64,000 bases of DNA. Origin: Streptomyces tauricus (GTDB lineage Bacteria > Actinomycetota > Actinomycetes > Streptomycetales > Streptomycetaceae). Where the stretch lies: assembly GCF_014650955.1 (NCBI RefSeq), contig NZ_BMVY01000021.1, forward strand, positions 93,624 through 157,623, given 5' to 3'. Positions 7,857 through 20,541 of this stretch are shown here, one piece after another. The translations under genes were made by a program, and so were the position numbers. The notes beneath the pieces are model-generated. The model was not told where the DNA came from, made no database searches, and worked only from the letters and a program-made list of their open reading frames with translations. Numbering within the stretch: the stretch's first letter is position 1; the number at the start of each line of letters is the position of its first letter.

Positions 7857-8996
7857 TTACGTACGGCCGTTGAAGGCATCCTTCAGCCGGGAGAACAAGC
7901 CCTGCTGACCGGGCTGGAACTGCCCCGTGGGCCGCTCCTCGCCCCGCATCTGGGCCAGCTCCCGAAGGACCCGCTCCATCTCGGGGTCGAGCTTGGTGGG
8001 CGTCATGACCTCGACGTGCACGATGAGGTCGCCGCGCCCGCCGCCCCGCAGATGCGTGATGCCGCGCCCGTGCTTGGGGATCGACTGCCCGGACTGCGTT
8101 CCGGGGCGGATGTCGACCTCTTCGAGGCCGTCGAGCGTCTCCAGCGGGACCTTGGTGCCGAGCGCCGCCGCGGTCATCGGGATGGTGACCGTGCAGTGCA
8201 GGTCGTCGCCGCGCCGCTGGAACATGTTGTGCGGCAGCTCGTGGATCTCCACGTACAGGTCGCCGGCGGGGCCGCCACCGGGGCCGACCTCGCCCTCGCC
8301 CGCGAGCTGGATCCGGGTGCCGTTGTCGACACCGGCGGGGATCTTCACGGTCAGGGTCCGGCGCGAGCGCACCCGTCCGTCGCCCGCGCACTCGGGGCAC
8401 GGCGTCGGGACGACCGTCCCGAAGCCCTGGCACTGCGGACACGGCCGGGACGTCATGACCTGGCCGAGGAAGGACCGCGTGACCTGGGACACCTCGCCGC
8501 GACCGCGGCACATGTCACAGGTCTGCGCGGACGTGCCGGGGGCCGCGCCCTCACCGCTGCAGGTGGTGCAGACGACGGCCGTGTCGACCTGGATGTCCTT
8601 CGTCGTACCGAAGGCCGCCTCGTCGAGCTCTATCTCCAGCCGGATCATCGCGTCCTGGCCGCGCCGCGTGCGCGACCGGGGGCCACGCTGCGACGCCGTC
8701 CCGAAGAACGCGTCCATGATGTCCGAGAAGTTACCGAAGCCACCGGCGCCGAAGCCGCCCGCGCCCCCGCCGCCCGCCTGGGACAGCGGGTCACCGCCGA
8801 GGTCGTAGACCTGCTTCTTCTGCGGGTCCGACAACACCTCGTACGCGGCGTTGATCTCCTTGAAGCGCTCTTGCGTCTTCGGATCGGGATTGACGTCCGG
8901 GTGCAGCTCGCGGGCGAGCCGCCGGAATGCCTTCTTGATCTCGTCCTGGGACGCGTCGCGGCGCACGCCGAGTACGGCGTAGTAGTCCGTGGCCAC
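7857..8996 (-). CDS. dnaJ: Chaperone DnaJ (second, HrcA-linked copy)
   Basis: A 379-residue type I DnaJ. The J domain is at residues 1-70 with HPD at 32-34. A Gly/Phe-rich linker follows (GGFGAGGFGNF), then four CxxCxGxG zinc motifs (CTTCSGEG, CDMCRGRG, CPQCQGFG, CPECAGDG) and the C-terminal substrate-binding domain. It delivers unfolded clients to DnaK and stimulates its ATPase. The GTG start at 8996 directly abuts the TAA stop of hrcA with no spacer, so translation is tightly coupled. Position behind hrcA and the CIRCE site implies heat-shock control. Streptomycetes carry another dnaJ in the dnaK operon, so this is probably dnaJ2. Confidence 0.97.
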   Translation of the reverse strand: MATDYYAVLGVRRDASQDEIKKAFRRLARELHPDVNPDPKTQERFKEINAAYEVLSDPQKKQVYDLGGDPLSQAGGGGAGGFGAGGFGNFSDIMDAFFGTASQRGPRSRTRRGQDAMIRLEIELDEAAFGTTKDIQVDTAVVCTTCSGEGAAPGTSAQTCDMCRGRGEVSQVTRSFLGQVMTSRPCPQCQGFGTVVPTPCPECAGDGRVRSRRTLTVKIPAGVDNGTRIQLAGEGEVGPGGGPAGDLYVEIHELPHNMFQRRGDDLHCTVTIPMTAAALGTKVPLETLDGLEEVDIRPGTQSGQSIPKHGRGITHLRGGGRGDLIVHVEVMTPTKLDPEMERVLRELAQMRGEERPTGQFQPGQQGLFSRLKDAFNGRT

Positions 8997-10013
8997 TTAC
9001 GACTCCGCCAGGATCTGTCCTACGTACCGTGCCACCGCTCGTACCGCTCCCATCGTTCCGGGGTAATCCATGCGCGTCGGTCCGACCACGCCGAGTTTGG
9101 CGACTGCTTCGCCGCCCGAACCGTAGCCGACCGAGACCACAGAAGTGGAGTTGAGTCCCTCATGGGCGTTCTCGTGACCGATCCGTACGGCCATGCCCGA
9201 ATCGTTGACCTCACCGAGGAGTTTGAGGAGCACGACCTGCTCCTCCAACGCTTCCAGCACCGGACGGATGGTGAGGGGAAAATCATGTCCGAAGCGCGTC
9301 AGATTGGCGGTGCCGCCGATCATCAGCCGCTCCTCGGTCTCCTCGACCAGAGTCTCCAGGAGGGTGGAGAGCACGGTCGCGACCGTCCCCCGGTCCTCCG
9401 ACTCGAAGGCGTCGGGGAGATCCTGCACCAGTTGCGGGACATCCGCGAAACGGCGGCCCGTGATCCGGCTGTTGAGCCGCGCGCGCAGATCCGCCAGGGA
9501 CGACTCCCCGAAGGGCGCCGGGCAGTCCACCATGCGCTGCTCGACCCGCCCGGTGTCCGTGATCAGTACGAGCATGACGCGGGCCGGGGCCAGCGACAGC
9601 AGCTCCACATGACGCACGGTCGAGCGGGTCAGTGAGGGGTACTGGACGACGGCCACCTGCCGGGTGAGCTGTGCGAGGAGCCGCACGGTCCGCCCCACGA
9701 CGTCGTCGAGGTCGACGGCGCCGTCCAGGAAGTGGTGGATCGCCCGCCGCTCGGGCGCGGTCATCGGCTTGACACCCGCGAGCTTGTCGACGAACAGGCG
9801 GTAGCCCTTGTCCGTGGGGATGCGCCCGGCACTGGTGTGCGGCTGCGCGATGTACCCCTCGTCCTCCAGGACCGCCATGTCGTTGCGGACGGTCGCCGGG
9901 GAGACACCCAGCCGATGGCGCTCCGTGAGCGCCTTCGAGCCGACCGGCTCCTCGGTCCCCACGTAGTCCTGGACGATGGCGCGCAGCACTTCGAGCCTGC
10001 GTTCACTGAGCAT
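8997..10013 (-). CDS. hrcA: Heat-inducible transcription repressor HrcA
   Basis: A 338-residue repressor starting MLSERRLEVLRAIVQDYVGT. The N-terminal winged helix (GSKALTERHRLGVSPATVRNDMA) and the motif GYIAQPHTSAGRIPTDKGYR are typical of HrcA. HrcA binds the CIRCE operator and needs GroEL activity to stay folded, so heat releases repression. I chose ATG 10013 because GGAGG lies 8 bases upstream. A GTG at 10022 would sit almost on top of that site. The gene is followed immediately by dnaJ. A matching CIRCE palindrome lies in its own leader, so it should be autoregulated. Confidence 0.97.
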   Translation of the reverse strand: MLSERRLEVLRAIVQDYVGTEEPVGSKALTERHRLGVSPATVRNDMAVLEDEGYIAQPHTSAGRIPTDKGYRLFVDKLAGVKPMTAPERRAIHHFLDGAVDLDDVVGRTVRLLAQLTRQVAVVQYPSLTRSTVRHVELLSLAPARVMLVLITDTGRVEQRMVDCPAPFGESSLADLRARLNSRITGRRFADVPQLVQDLPDAFESEDRGTVATVLSTLLETLVEETEERLMIGGTANLTRFGHDFPLTIRPVLEALEEQVVLLKLLGEVNDSGMAVRIGHENAHEGLNSTSVVSVGYGSGGEAVAKLGVVGPTRMDYPGTMGAVRAVARYVGQILAES

Positions 10014-10079
10014 CGCGCACACCTCCCGTGGTCTTCCGCGCGGTCATCGGTCGTCATCAGTCGTCTTCGGTGGCCTCGC

Positions 10080-10106
10080 CTGGCACTCAGCGTGCGCGAG
10101 TGCCAG
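10080..10106 (-). promoter_or_regulatory. CIRCE operator of hrcA-dnaJ
   Basis: The arms CTGGCACTC (10080-10088) and GAGTGCCAG (10098-10106) are perfect inverted repeats separated by exactly nine bases. This matches the CIRCE consensus TTAGCACTC-N9-GAGTGCTAA with GC-shifted outer bases. It lies about 67 bases upstream of the hrcA start. It follows a possible promoter: -10 TACACT (complement of 10120-10125) and a weak -35 TTGCCC 19 bases upstream. The operator would then sit just inside the transcript, the usual place for HrcA repression. Confidence 0.93.
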
Positions 10107-10262
10107 CATCCCCGCGCCAAGTGTACGGCCGGTTGGTACGGGCCGGGCAAGGGCGGGCCTGCGATGTCGTGACGCCGGGCACATCGAACACGTCGACGTG
10201 TACGAGGGTGTCCCGCTCTGTCGGGAACATGCAGGCGCGGCCGACAGGGTTAGCGTCGGCTC

Positions 10263-11051
10263 ATGAACGTGATGCGGGAAGGGTCCGGGCACGACGGGTC
10301 CGGCTGGGAGGAGCTGTCGCCGTACGTGGGGCGATGGCGGCTCCCGGGGTGGGACTGCACGGCGGGGCTCGTGGTGGGCGAGGACGCGGCGCTCATGATC
10401 GACGCGGGATCCGGCGTGCGCGAGGGCGCGTGGCTGCGCACGCGGGCGCGCCGGCTCCTCGGGGGCGGACGCGTCACACACCTCGCGCTCACCCATCCGC
10501 ACTTCGACCATGTCTTCGGGGCGGCGGCGTTCGCGGGCGTGGAGGTCTTCGGCGCGGCGGGCGCCATGGGGGTCCCCCCGGTCGAGCGAAGCCGAGACTG
10601 GGGGAGGGTCCTCGCCGAAGGGCGGGAGGAGTTGCTGGCGGACGCCGTACGCAACGGCGCCGACCCCGAGGAGTCGGCCGAGGCGGCGGATCTCCTGATC
10701 CGCCCCCGGCATCTCGTCTGTGGCGAGTGGACGCTCGACCTGGGCGGCGGCCGGCAGGTCCTGCTGGCGAACGTGGGCCCGGGCCACACGGGCCACGACC
10801 TGGCCGTCCTGGTCGCCGGGACCGGCCCCGGCTCCCGCGCGATCGTCTTCTGCGGCGACCTGGTCGAGGAGTCCGGCGAACCCCAGGCCGGACCGGACGC
10901 CGTGCCCTCCCACTGGCCTGCCGCACTGGACCGCCTGCTGGCCCTCGGCGGCGAGGACGCGCTGTACGTGCCCGGGCACGGGGCGGTGGTGGACGCGACG
11001 TTCGTACGGGCCCAACGGGAGGCGCTGGCACGGCGCTTCGCGACGTTGTGA
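10263..11051 (+). CDS. Metallo-beta-lactamase-fold hydrolase with repeat-derived insert
   Basis: A 262-residue protein with the H78-x-H80-x-D82-H83 motif (LALTHPHFDHVFG), later zinc ligands in GPGHTGHDL and FCGDLVEES, and YVPGHGAVVD near the end. This places it in the MBL-fold hydrolase family; the substrate is not predictable. Residues 103-115 (GVPPVERSRDWGR) are encoded by a copy of a palindromic element that also occurs in non-coding DNA at 25591-25629, so a mobile or expanding repeat has been accommodated in frame. An in-frame ATG at 10272 is an alternative start. The gene is divergent from hrcA. Confidence 0.85.
   Translation: MNVMREGSGHDGSGWEELSPYVGRWRLPGWDCTAGLVVGEDAALMIDAGSGVREGAWLRTRARRLLGGGRVTHLALTHPHFDHVFGAAAFAGVEVFGAAGAMGVPPVERSRDWGRVLAEGREELLADAVRNGADPEESAEAADLLIRPRHLVCGEWTLDLGGGRQVLLANVGPGHTGHDLAVLVAGTGPGSRAIVFCGDLVEESGEPQAGPDAVPSHWPAALDRLLALGGEDALYVPGHGAVVDATFVRAQREALARRFATL
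10568..10607. repeat. Palindromic repeat inside a coding region
   Basis: The segment has GC-rich ends that pair (GGTCCCCCC with TGGGGGAGGG) around the core TCGAGCGAAGCCGAG. The same 15-base core with matching flanks is found at 25591-25629 in intergenic DNA. Here it lies inside the MBL-fold hydrolase gene without breaking the frame. Confidence 0.8.
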
Positions 11052-11130
11052 ACAATGCTGCGACCGTGTCCCGGCGTGTCGCGGGGGGTACCCGTGCACA
11101 CGGCCGTGACCTTCTCCTATCGTCATCCGA

Positions 11131-11940
11131 ATGCGCCAGTACTCAGCGGACCTGACCCCTCCGTGGAAGAAGCCCACACCCGTGCCCGAGGTCGCGGCGG
11201 AGCCGGGGCTCGTGGTCGAGGAGCCCGGGACCGGGTTCTGCGGTGCCGTGATCCGCTGCGAGGCGGGCACGGTCACGCTGGAGGACCGCTTCGGCAAGCA
11301 CCGGGTGTTCCCGCTGGAGCCGCGCGGCTTCCTGCTGGAGGGGCGCGTGGTGACGCTCGTACGCCCGTCCGCCGGGCCGGTACGCCCCACGCGCACGGCG
11401 TCGGGGTCGGTCGCCGTGCCGGGCGCGCGGGCCCGGGTGGCCCGCGCGGGACGCATCTACGTCGAAGGCCGCCACGACGCCGAACTGGTCGAACGGGTCT
11501 GGGGCGACGACCTGCGCATCGAGGGCGTCGTCGTCGAGTACCTGGAGGGCATCGACGACCTGCCCGCCATCGTCGACACGTTCGCTCCCGGGCCGGACGC
11601 GCGGCTCGGGGTGCTGGTGGACCACCTGGTGCCCGGCACGAAGGAGTCACGTATCGCGCAGGCCGTGACGAGCGAGTACGCGCTGGTCGTGGGCCACCCG
11701 TACATCGACGTGTGGGAGGCGGTGAAGCCGGCGTCCGTGGGTATCCCGTCCTGGCCGCGGGTGCCGCGCGGTCAGGACTGGAAGACGGGTGTCTGCCGTG
11801 CGCTCGGCTGGCCGGAGAACACGGGGGCCGCGTGGCAGCGGATCCTCGACTCGGTCCACTCGTACCGGGACCTCCAGCCGGAACTCCTGGGCCGAGTGGA
11901 AGAACTGATCGACTTCGTCACGACCCCGCCGGAGGAGTAG
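11131..11940 (+). CDS. DUF3097 family protein
   Basis: A 269-residue protein starting MRQYSADLTPPWKKPTPVP. The sequence matches what I know of the actinobacterial DUF3097 family. A short beta-rich N-terminal part (FCGAVIRCEAGTVTLEDRFGKHRVFPL) is followed by a Toprim-like half containing IYVEGRHDAELVERVWGDDLR, GVVVEYLEGIDDL and VDHLVPGTKES. The spacing of acidic residues (EGRHD, DHLVPGTKE) suggests a Toprim-type metal site and hence nucleic-acid enzymology, but this is inference. It lies 79 bases after the MBL-fold gene and converges with hemW across a large hairpin repeat. Confidence 0.8.
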   Translation: MRQYSADLTPPWKKPTPVPEVAAEPGLVVEEPGTGFCGAVIRCEAGTVTLEDRFGKHRVFPLEPRGFLLEGRVVTLVRPSAGPVRPTRTASGSVAVPGARARVARAGRIYVEGRHDAELVERVWGDDLRIEGVVVEYLEGIDDLPAIVDTFAPGPDARLGVLVDHLVPGTKESRIAQAVTSEYALVVGHPYIDVWEAVKPASVGIPSWPRVPRGQDWKTGVCRALGWPENTGAAWQRILDSVHSYRDLQPELLGRVEELIDFVTTPPEE

Positions 11941-11963
11941 AACGTTTCCCTCGCCCACGTCTC

Positions 11964-12064
11964 GGGGCGCTGCCCCCGAACCCCCGCTCCTCAAACGCCG
12001 GAGGGGCTGATCCTTCAGCCCGTCCGGCGTTTGAGGACAAAGGGGGCGAGGGGGCGCAGCCCCC
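11964..12064. terminator. Composite inverted repeat between convergent genes
   Basis: A central hairpin has arms at 11989-12010 and 12015-12036 (CCTCAAACGCCGGAGGGGCT... against its complement, one mismatch). It is flanked by GGGGCGCTGCCCCC (11964-11977) and GGGGGCGAGGGGGCGCAGCCCC further out. It lies between the DUF3097 gene and the convergent hemW, a position expected of a bidirectional terminator. Part of the same sequence (CAGCCCGTCCGGCGTT-GAGGAC) recurs at 25516-25540. Confidence 0.7.
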
Positions 12065-12109
12065 ACGCGGGACGGGAACGGGTAGGGGCGGCGGGGGCGA
12101 GAAAAAGAT

Positions 12110-13351
12110 CTAGTCCACCAGGTCGCGGACGATCCCGTCCGCCAGCAACCGCCCCCGCAGGGTGAGCACCGCACGCCCAGCCTCGTAAGGACCGGCCTGA
12201 AGCAGCCCCTCACCCACCGCCCGCCCAGCCGCCGCCAGCCCCTCCGCCCGCAGCAGCGACAACGGACACCCCGACAACAGCCTCAGCTCCAACAGGATCC
12301 GCTCGACCCGCCGGTCCTCCTCGGAGAGCAGCTCACGACCGGCCCCCGGGGACCGCCCCGCCGCCAACGCCCCCGCATACGCCCCGGGATGCTTGACGTT
12401 CCACCACCGCACCCCGCCCACATGGCTGTGGGCACCGGGTCCGGCCCCCCACCAGTCGGCCCCCCGCCAGTACAGCTCGTTGTGCAGGCACCGCCCGGCT
12501 TCGGAGGTCGCCCAGTTGGAGACCTCATACCAGGAGAAGCCCGCCTGCGACAGGCGATCCTCGGCCATCAGATAGCGGTCCGCGTGGACGTCGTCGTCGG
12601 TCATCGGCACCTCGCCGCGCCGGATGCGCCGGGCGAGCTGCGTCCCCTCCTCGACGATCAGCGCGTACGCCGACACATGGTCGGGCCCGGCGCCGATGGC
12701 CGCGTCGAGCGAGGCCCGCCAGTCGTCGTCGCTCTCACCGGGTGTGCCGTAGATGAGGTCGAGGTTCACATGGTCGAACCCGGCCGCGCGGGCCTCGGCG
12801 ACGCATGCCTCGGGCCGGCCGGGGGTGTGGGTGCGGTCGAGGATCTGCAGCACGTGCTGCCGCGCGCTCTGCATCCCGAAGGAGATCCGGTTGAACCCGC
12901 CGGCCCGGAGCGTGGCCAGGTACGCGGGGTCCACCGACTCCGGATTCGCCTCCGTGGTGATCTCCGCGTCGTCCGCGAGCCCGAACTCGTCCCGGACGGC
13001 CCCCAGCATCCGTACGAGATCGTCGGCGGCCAGCAGGGTGGGCGTACCGCCGCCGACGAAGACCGTGCGGACGGGCCGCGGGTCGTCGCCGAGTACCTTG
13101 CGGGCGAGACGGACCTCGTCGATGAGGGTCTCGGCGTAGTTGTCACGGGAGGCCAGCACGCCTCCCGAGCCGCGCAGCTCGGTCGCGGTGTACGTGTTGA
13201 AGTCGCAGTAGCCGCAGCGCGTCGCGCAGTACGGGACGTGCAGGTAGAACCCGAGCGGGCGGTCGGCCGCGTCGGCCAGGGCGTGCGCGGGCAGCGCCCC
13301 GTCGTCGGGGACGGGCTCGCCGTCGGGAAGTGCGGAAGGCATGTCCTCCAT
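12110..13351 (-). CDS. hemW: HemW-type radical SAM protein (coproporphyrinogen III oxidase-like)
   Basis: A 413-residue radical SAM protein. The cluster motif C42-x3-C46-x2-C49 is in HVPYCATRCGYCDFNTYT. GGGTPTLLAADDL and the ITTEANPESV block are typical of HemN/HemW. The C49-Asp sequence and the absence of the longer HemN N-terminus favour HemW, a heme chaperone that delivers heme to respiratory enzymes, over true oxygen-independent coproporphyrinogen oxidase. Many genomes label it hemN. ATG 13351 or ATG 13342 could be the start. It is transcribed away from the phosphatase gene upstream on the same strand, with 66 bases between them. Confidence 0.9.
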   Translation of the reverse strand: MEDMPSALPDGEPVPDDGALPAHALADAADRPLGFYLHVPYCATRCGYCDFNTYTATELRGSGGVLASRDNYAETLIDEVRLARKVLGDDPRPVRTVFVGGGTPTLLAADDLVRMLGAVRDEFGLADDAEITTEANPESVDPAYLATLRAGGFNRISFGMQSARQHVLQILDRTHTPGRPEACVAEARAAGFDHVNLDLIYGTPGESDDDWRASLDAAIGAGPDHVSAYALIVEEGTQLARRIRRGEVPMTDDDVHADRYLMAEDRLSQAGFSWYEVSNWATSEAGRCLHNELYWRGADWWGAGPGAHSHVGGVRWWNVKHPGAYAGALAAGRSPGAGRELLSEEDRRVERILLELRLLSGCPLSLLRAEGLAAAGRAVGEGLLQAGPYEAGRAVLTLRGRLLADGIVRDLVD

Positions 13352-13417
13352 TGTCCCGCACGCACGGCCGTCCCCCGCCCCGCAGGTACGCGGACGACCG
13401 CACCCCCCTCTGTTCCC

Positions 13418-15619
13418 CTACTCCGCCTGCAGCACCAGCAGCGCCAGGTCGTCCTCCGGCGGCTTGCCGCCGAACTCGTGCACCAGGCGGCGGATGCGCT
13501 CGGCGATCAGCTCGGCGTGCAGTCCCGCACAGCCGGTGAGCGCGGCGGCGAGCCCGTCCTCGTCGTCGAACTGCCGGTGTCCGTTACGGCGCTCCGTCAC
13601 GCCGTCCGTGACACACAGCATGCTGTCGCCGGGCCGCAGCTCGAAGGTCCCGCAGCGGTAGCTGGCGTCCTCGAAGACCCCGAGGAGGGTCTGCGGCTGG
13701 GCCACCTCGCGGACCTCGCCGGAGGGCTCCAGGAGCAGCGGCAGCGGATGTCCGGCGGAGGCCACGGTGCAGCGCACGCCGCCCTCGACGGGGACGAGCT
13801 CGCCGTAGAGGAGGGAGAGAAACCGGTTCTGCGGGCCCTCGTCGGCGAGGCCGCGGCCGCCGTCCGCCACCAGGGCGCGGGCCGCGGCGTCCGCGGTCTC
13901 GGTGGCGTCGTCGAGGAGCAGCTGGTTGAGCCGGTCCAGGACGTCCGGCACGGCGTACCCCTCGCGGGCCAGCAGCCGCAGCCAGGGCCGGGCGAGGCCG
14001 ATGACGACGGCCGCCTCGGGCCCTTTGCCCTGGACGTCGCCGAGGGCGAAGCACCAGCGTCCGTCGCCGGCGGGGAAGAGGTCGTAGAAGTCGCCGCTCG
14101 GGCCGCCCTTGTCGCAGGGCTCGTAGACGAGCGCGCTGCGCACGCCGGGGATCTCGGCGACCGCCCCGGGCAGCAACCCGCGCTGCAGCACCCGGCTGAT
14201 GGTGGCCTGGCGGGCGTACTGGCGAGCCGCCCCGATCGCGAGGGCGACCCGGCGGCTGAGGTCCTCGACGAGGCCGGTGATCTCGTCGGGGAAGTGGTCC
14301 TGGCCGGCCCGTCCGATGACGAGGGCGCCAAGTGGCCGACCGCCCGCGATCAGCCGGAACGCCAGGGCCGATCCGTGCTCCGCCTTCGCGCCCAGGGCCT
14401 CGGCGGGCCAGGGCATCGGCACGGGTCCGGAGCGCGCCGACTCGGGCAGGTCGGGCGGGTCCTTCTCCAGCAGCCGGCGCAGTTCCTCCATGCGGTTCTC
14501 GCTGCCGTGCCAGACGCGGGCGAGGCGCGGTCCGCCGACGACGCCTCCGTCGGAGCGGCCCGGCGCCTCGTCCTCCAGCCACACCGCGCACCAGTCGGCG
14601 AGCCGCGGCACGACCAGTTGTCCGGTGAGCGCGGCGACCAGGTCCTCGTCGAGCTGTCCGCCGAGCAGGTCGGAGGCCTCGGCGAGGAAGGAGAGGGCGC
14701 CGCGGTTCAGCCAGTCCTGTTCCTGCACGCTGCGCCGGGGTGCGGGGGCGAGGATCTCGGCGGCCCGCTGTCCGCGCCGCAGCGCGTGTTCGCCCTCGTA
14801 GGCCTCCGCCGCCTCGGCGGTCGGGATCGTCTCCGCGGGCAGCCGCGCCCAGACGGTTTTCACGCCGGTGCGGTAGGTGATGCCCCAGGCGTCGGAGAGC
14901 GCGGAGACGAGCCGCAGACCGCGGCCGTACTCGACGGCGTCGTACGGCCGCCCGGCACTGTCGTCACGCACGACCCGCTCGGGGTGATGGTCGGAGACCT
15001 CGATGACAAGAGCCCGCTGCCACTCCCCACCCACCAACACATCCCGGCCCCCGCCGCGGCCACCCAAGGCGCCGCCCGCGGCAGCCCCCGGCCCGGTACC
15101 CGGTGCGGGGCCAGGCGTGAGGCCCGGTGCGGGGCCCGCCTCCCCTTCCGGCACGGAGGCCGGGCCGCCGTCCGGTACAGGAGCCGGGCCGCCGTCCGCC
15201 CTGCTCCCCGGCACGGCATCCGGCCCGGTGGTCGACGTGGATGTCGCCGCGAGGGCCGATGCCTCGCCCCCTGGGGCGTTCCGTGCGGCCCCCGTGCCCC
15301 CCGGCACACCCACCCCGCACTCCTCCGTGCAGGTGTCGAGGCGGCACAGTACCTCCACGTCCGTGCCGGCGTGTACGACGGCGTTCGTCACGAGTTCGCT
15401 GACGACCACCATCGCGTCGCCGACGAGCTGGTCGGTGATGAACTCCGTTCCGGGCAGGCCGAGTTCGGCCCAGCCGGCGAGTGTCGCGCGGACGAATCTG
15501 CGGGCCGCGGCCGGTGCGAGGGAGTTGCCCGGCAAGGACGTACGGGCCACCGTGTGCGGGCGCGCCGCAGCCCCAGGAGCACGGGACGCGGACTCCCGTT
15601 GCGTCGGAATGGCCCCCAC
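13418..15619 (-). CDS. SpoIIE-type PP2C phosphatase with RsbW-like and GAF domains
   Basis: A 733-residue regulator. An RsbW-like HATPase domain (N-box VVVSELVTNAVVHAGTD near residue 70; G-boxes IEVSDHHPERV and EYGRGLRLVSALSDAWG) is followed by a GAF-like sensor (ARQYARQATISRVLQ marks its end) and a C-terminal SpoIIE phosphatase (GDFYDLFPAGDGRWCFALGDVQGKGPEAA; DSMLCVTDGVTERR; EDDLALLVLQ). Such proteins set anti-sigma/anti-anti-sigma partner switches. About 85 Pro/Gly/Ala-rich residues (VPDGGPASVPEGEAGPAPG and so on) interrupt the HATPase fold between the N-box strand and the next motif. GTG 15619 is preferred because AGGGAG precedes it by 7 bases. ATG 15694 has no such site, and longer versions overlap the divergent kinase. 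Confidence 0.9.
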   Translation of the reverse strand: MGAIPTQRESASRAPGAAARPHTVARTSLPGNSLAPAAARRFVRATLAGWAELGLPGTEFITDQLVGDAMVVVSELVTNAVVHAGTDVEVLCRLDTCTEECGVGVPGGTGAARNAPGGEASALAATSTSTTGPDAVPGSRADGGPAPVPDGGPASVPEGEAGPAPGLTPGPAPGTGPGAAAGGALGGRGGGRDVLVGGEWQRALVIEVSDHHPERVVRDDSAGRPYDAVEYGRGLRLVSALSDAWGITYRTGVKTVWARLPAETIPTAEAAEAYEGEHALRRGQRAAEILAPAPRRSVQEQDWLNRGALSFLAEASDLLGGQLDEDLVAALTGQLVVPRLADWCAVWLEDEAPGRSDGGVVGGPRLARVWHGSENRMEELRRLLEKDPPDLPESARSGPVPMPWPAEALGAKAEHGSALAFRLIAGGRPLGALVIGRAGQDHFPDEITGLVEDLSRRVALAIGAARQYARQATISRVLQRGLLPGAVAEIPGVRSALVYEPCDKGGPSGDFYDLFPAGDGRWCFALGDVQGKGPEAAVVIGLARPWLRLLAREGYAVPDVLDRLNQLLLDDATETADAAARALVADGGRGLADEGPQNRFLSLLYGELVPVEGGVRCTVASAGHPLPLLLEPSGEVREVAQPQTLLGVFEDASYRCGTFELRPGDSMLCVTDGVTERRNGHRQFDDEDGLAAALTGCAGLHAELIAERIRRLVHEFGGKPPEDDLALLVLQAE

Positions 15620-15722
15620 GGTTCGTCTCCCTGAGCAGTTCGGACGAATACGCCCCAAGCGATGCAGACAGAGTGACAGACTGACTACGCCCATAAGCAC
15701 CGAGTTACCGAAGTGGGCCACC
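15620..15722. promoter_or_regulatory. Divergent promoter region of phosphatase and hybrid kinase
   Basis: This 103-bp stretch separates the starts of the SpoIIE phosphatase (minus) and the hybrid kinase (plus), so it must carry both promoters unless transcription begins further away. It is AT-richer than its surroundings (GTGACAGACTGACTACGCCC). I could not assign convincing -35/-10 pairs. Confidence 0.45.
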
Positions 15723-19877
<4,155 letters not shown>

Positions 19878-19895
19878 GGCAGGCAATCGATCACC

Positions 19896-20480
19896 ATGAG
19901 CACTGAGGCATCGACCGACGAGCGCGCCAGCATCCTCCTCGTGGACGACATGGAGGACAATCTGATCGCACTGGAGGCCGTCCTGGGGTCCCTCAACGAG
20001 CCGCTCGTACGCGCCCGTTCGGGTGAGGAGGCGATGAAGGCCCTGCTGCGGCAGCGGTTCGCGGTCGTCCTGCTCGACATCCGGATGCCGGGCATGGACG
20101 GGTTCGAGACCGCCGCGAACATCAAGCGGCTCGACCAGACGAAGGACGTGCCGATCATCTTCCTGACCGGCACGGACTCCGACGCGGGCTACGCGTTCCG
20201 CGGGTACGCCACCGGGGCCGCCGACTATCTCACCAAGCCGTTCGACCCCTGGGTGCTGCGCGCCAAAGTCACCGTCTTCCTCGACCTGCACCGCAAGAAC
20301 CAGCAGCTGGAGCGGATGCTCGCCCACGAGCAGGCGCAGTTCGACGAACTCACGCAGCGGCTGCACGCGATCGAGACCACCATGTCGGCCAGCGGTCTCA
20401 CCGACATGGCCGAACTGCGCCGGCACATCCGCCACATGGAGGACCTCCTGCGCGAGATGCGCAGGGGGCGAGGCCTGTGA
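19896..20480 (+). CDS. Response regulator with receiver and C-terminal coiled coil
   Basis: A 194-residue protein with a receiver domain (SILLVDDMEDN start; phosphoacceptor Asp61 in VVLLDIRMPGMDGFE; conserved Thr in IFLTGTDSD; Lys in DYLTKPFDP). A helical tail follows (DLHRKNQQLERMLAHEQAQFDELTQRLHAIE), predicted to form a coiled coil. It has no DNA-binding domain, so output is probably by protein contact. It lies 18 bases behind the hybrid kinase gene and is likely its phosphorelay partner. The receiver-plus-coiled-coil layout is that of OsaB in S. coelicolor. Whether this is that gene's orthologue or a paralogue cannot be settled here. Confidence 0.9.
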   Translation: MSTEASTDERASILLVDDMEDNLIALEAVLGSLNEPLVRARSGEEAMKALLRQRFAVVLLDIRMPGMDGFETAANIKRLDQTKDVPIIFLTGTDSDAGYAFRGYATGAADYLTKPFDPWVLRAKVTVFLDLHRKNQQLERMLAHEQAQFDELTQRLHAIETTMSASGLTDMAELRRHIRHMEDLLREMRRGRGL

Positions 20481-20541
20481 CCCCGCCCCCTGCCCGGCCC
20501 ACCGGGACCGCACGAACGGCTACGCCTCGCGGGCGACACCC

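Noticed and set aside
12389..15634. 1081-residue open frame on the plus strand
   Set aside because: It is antisense to hemW and the SpoIIE phosphatase, has no family similarity, and its Arg/Gly/Val-rich composition is that expected of an antisense frame in high-GC DNA.
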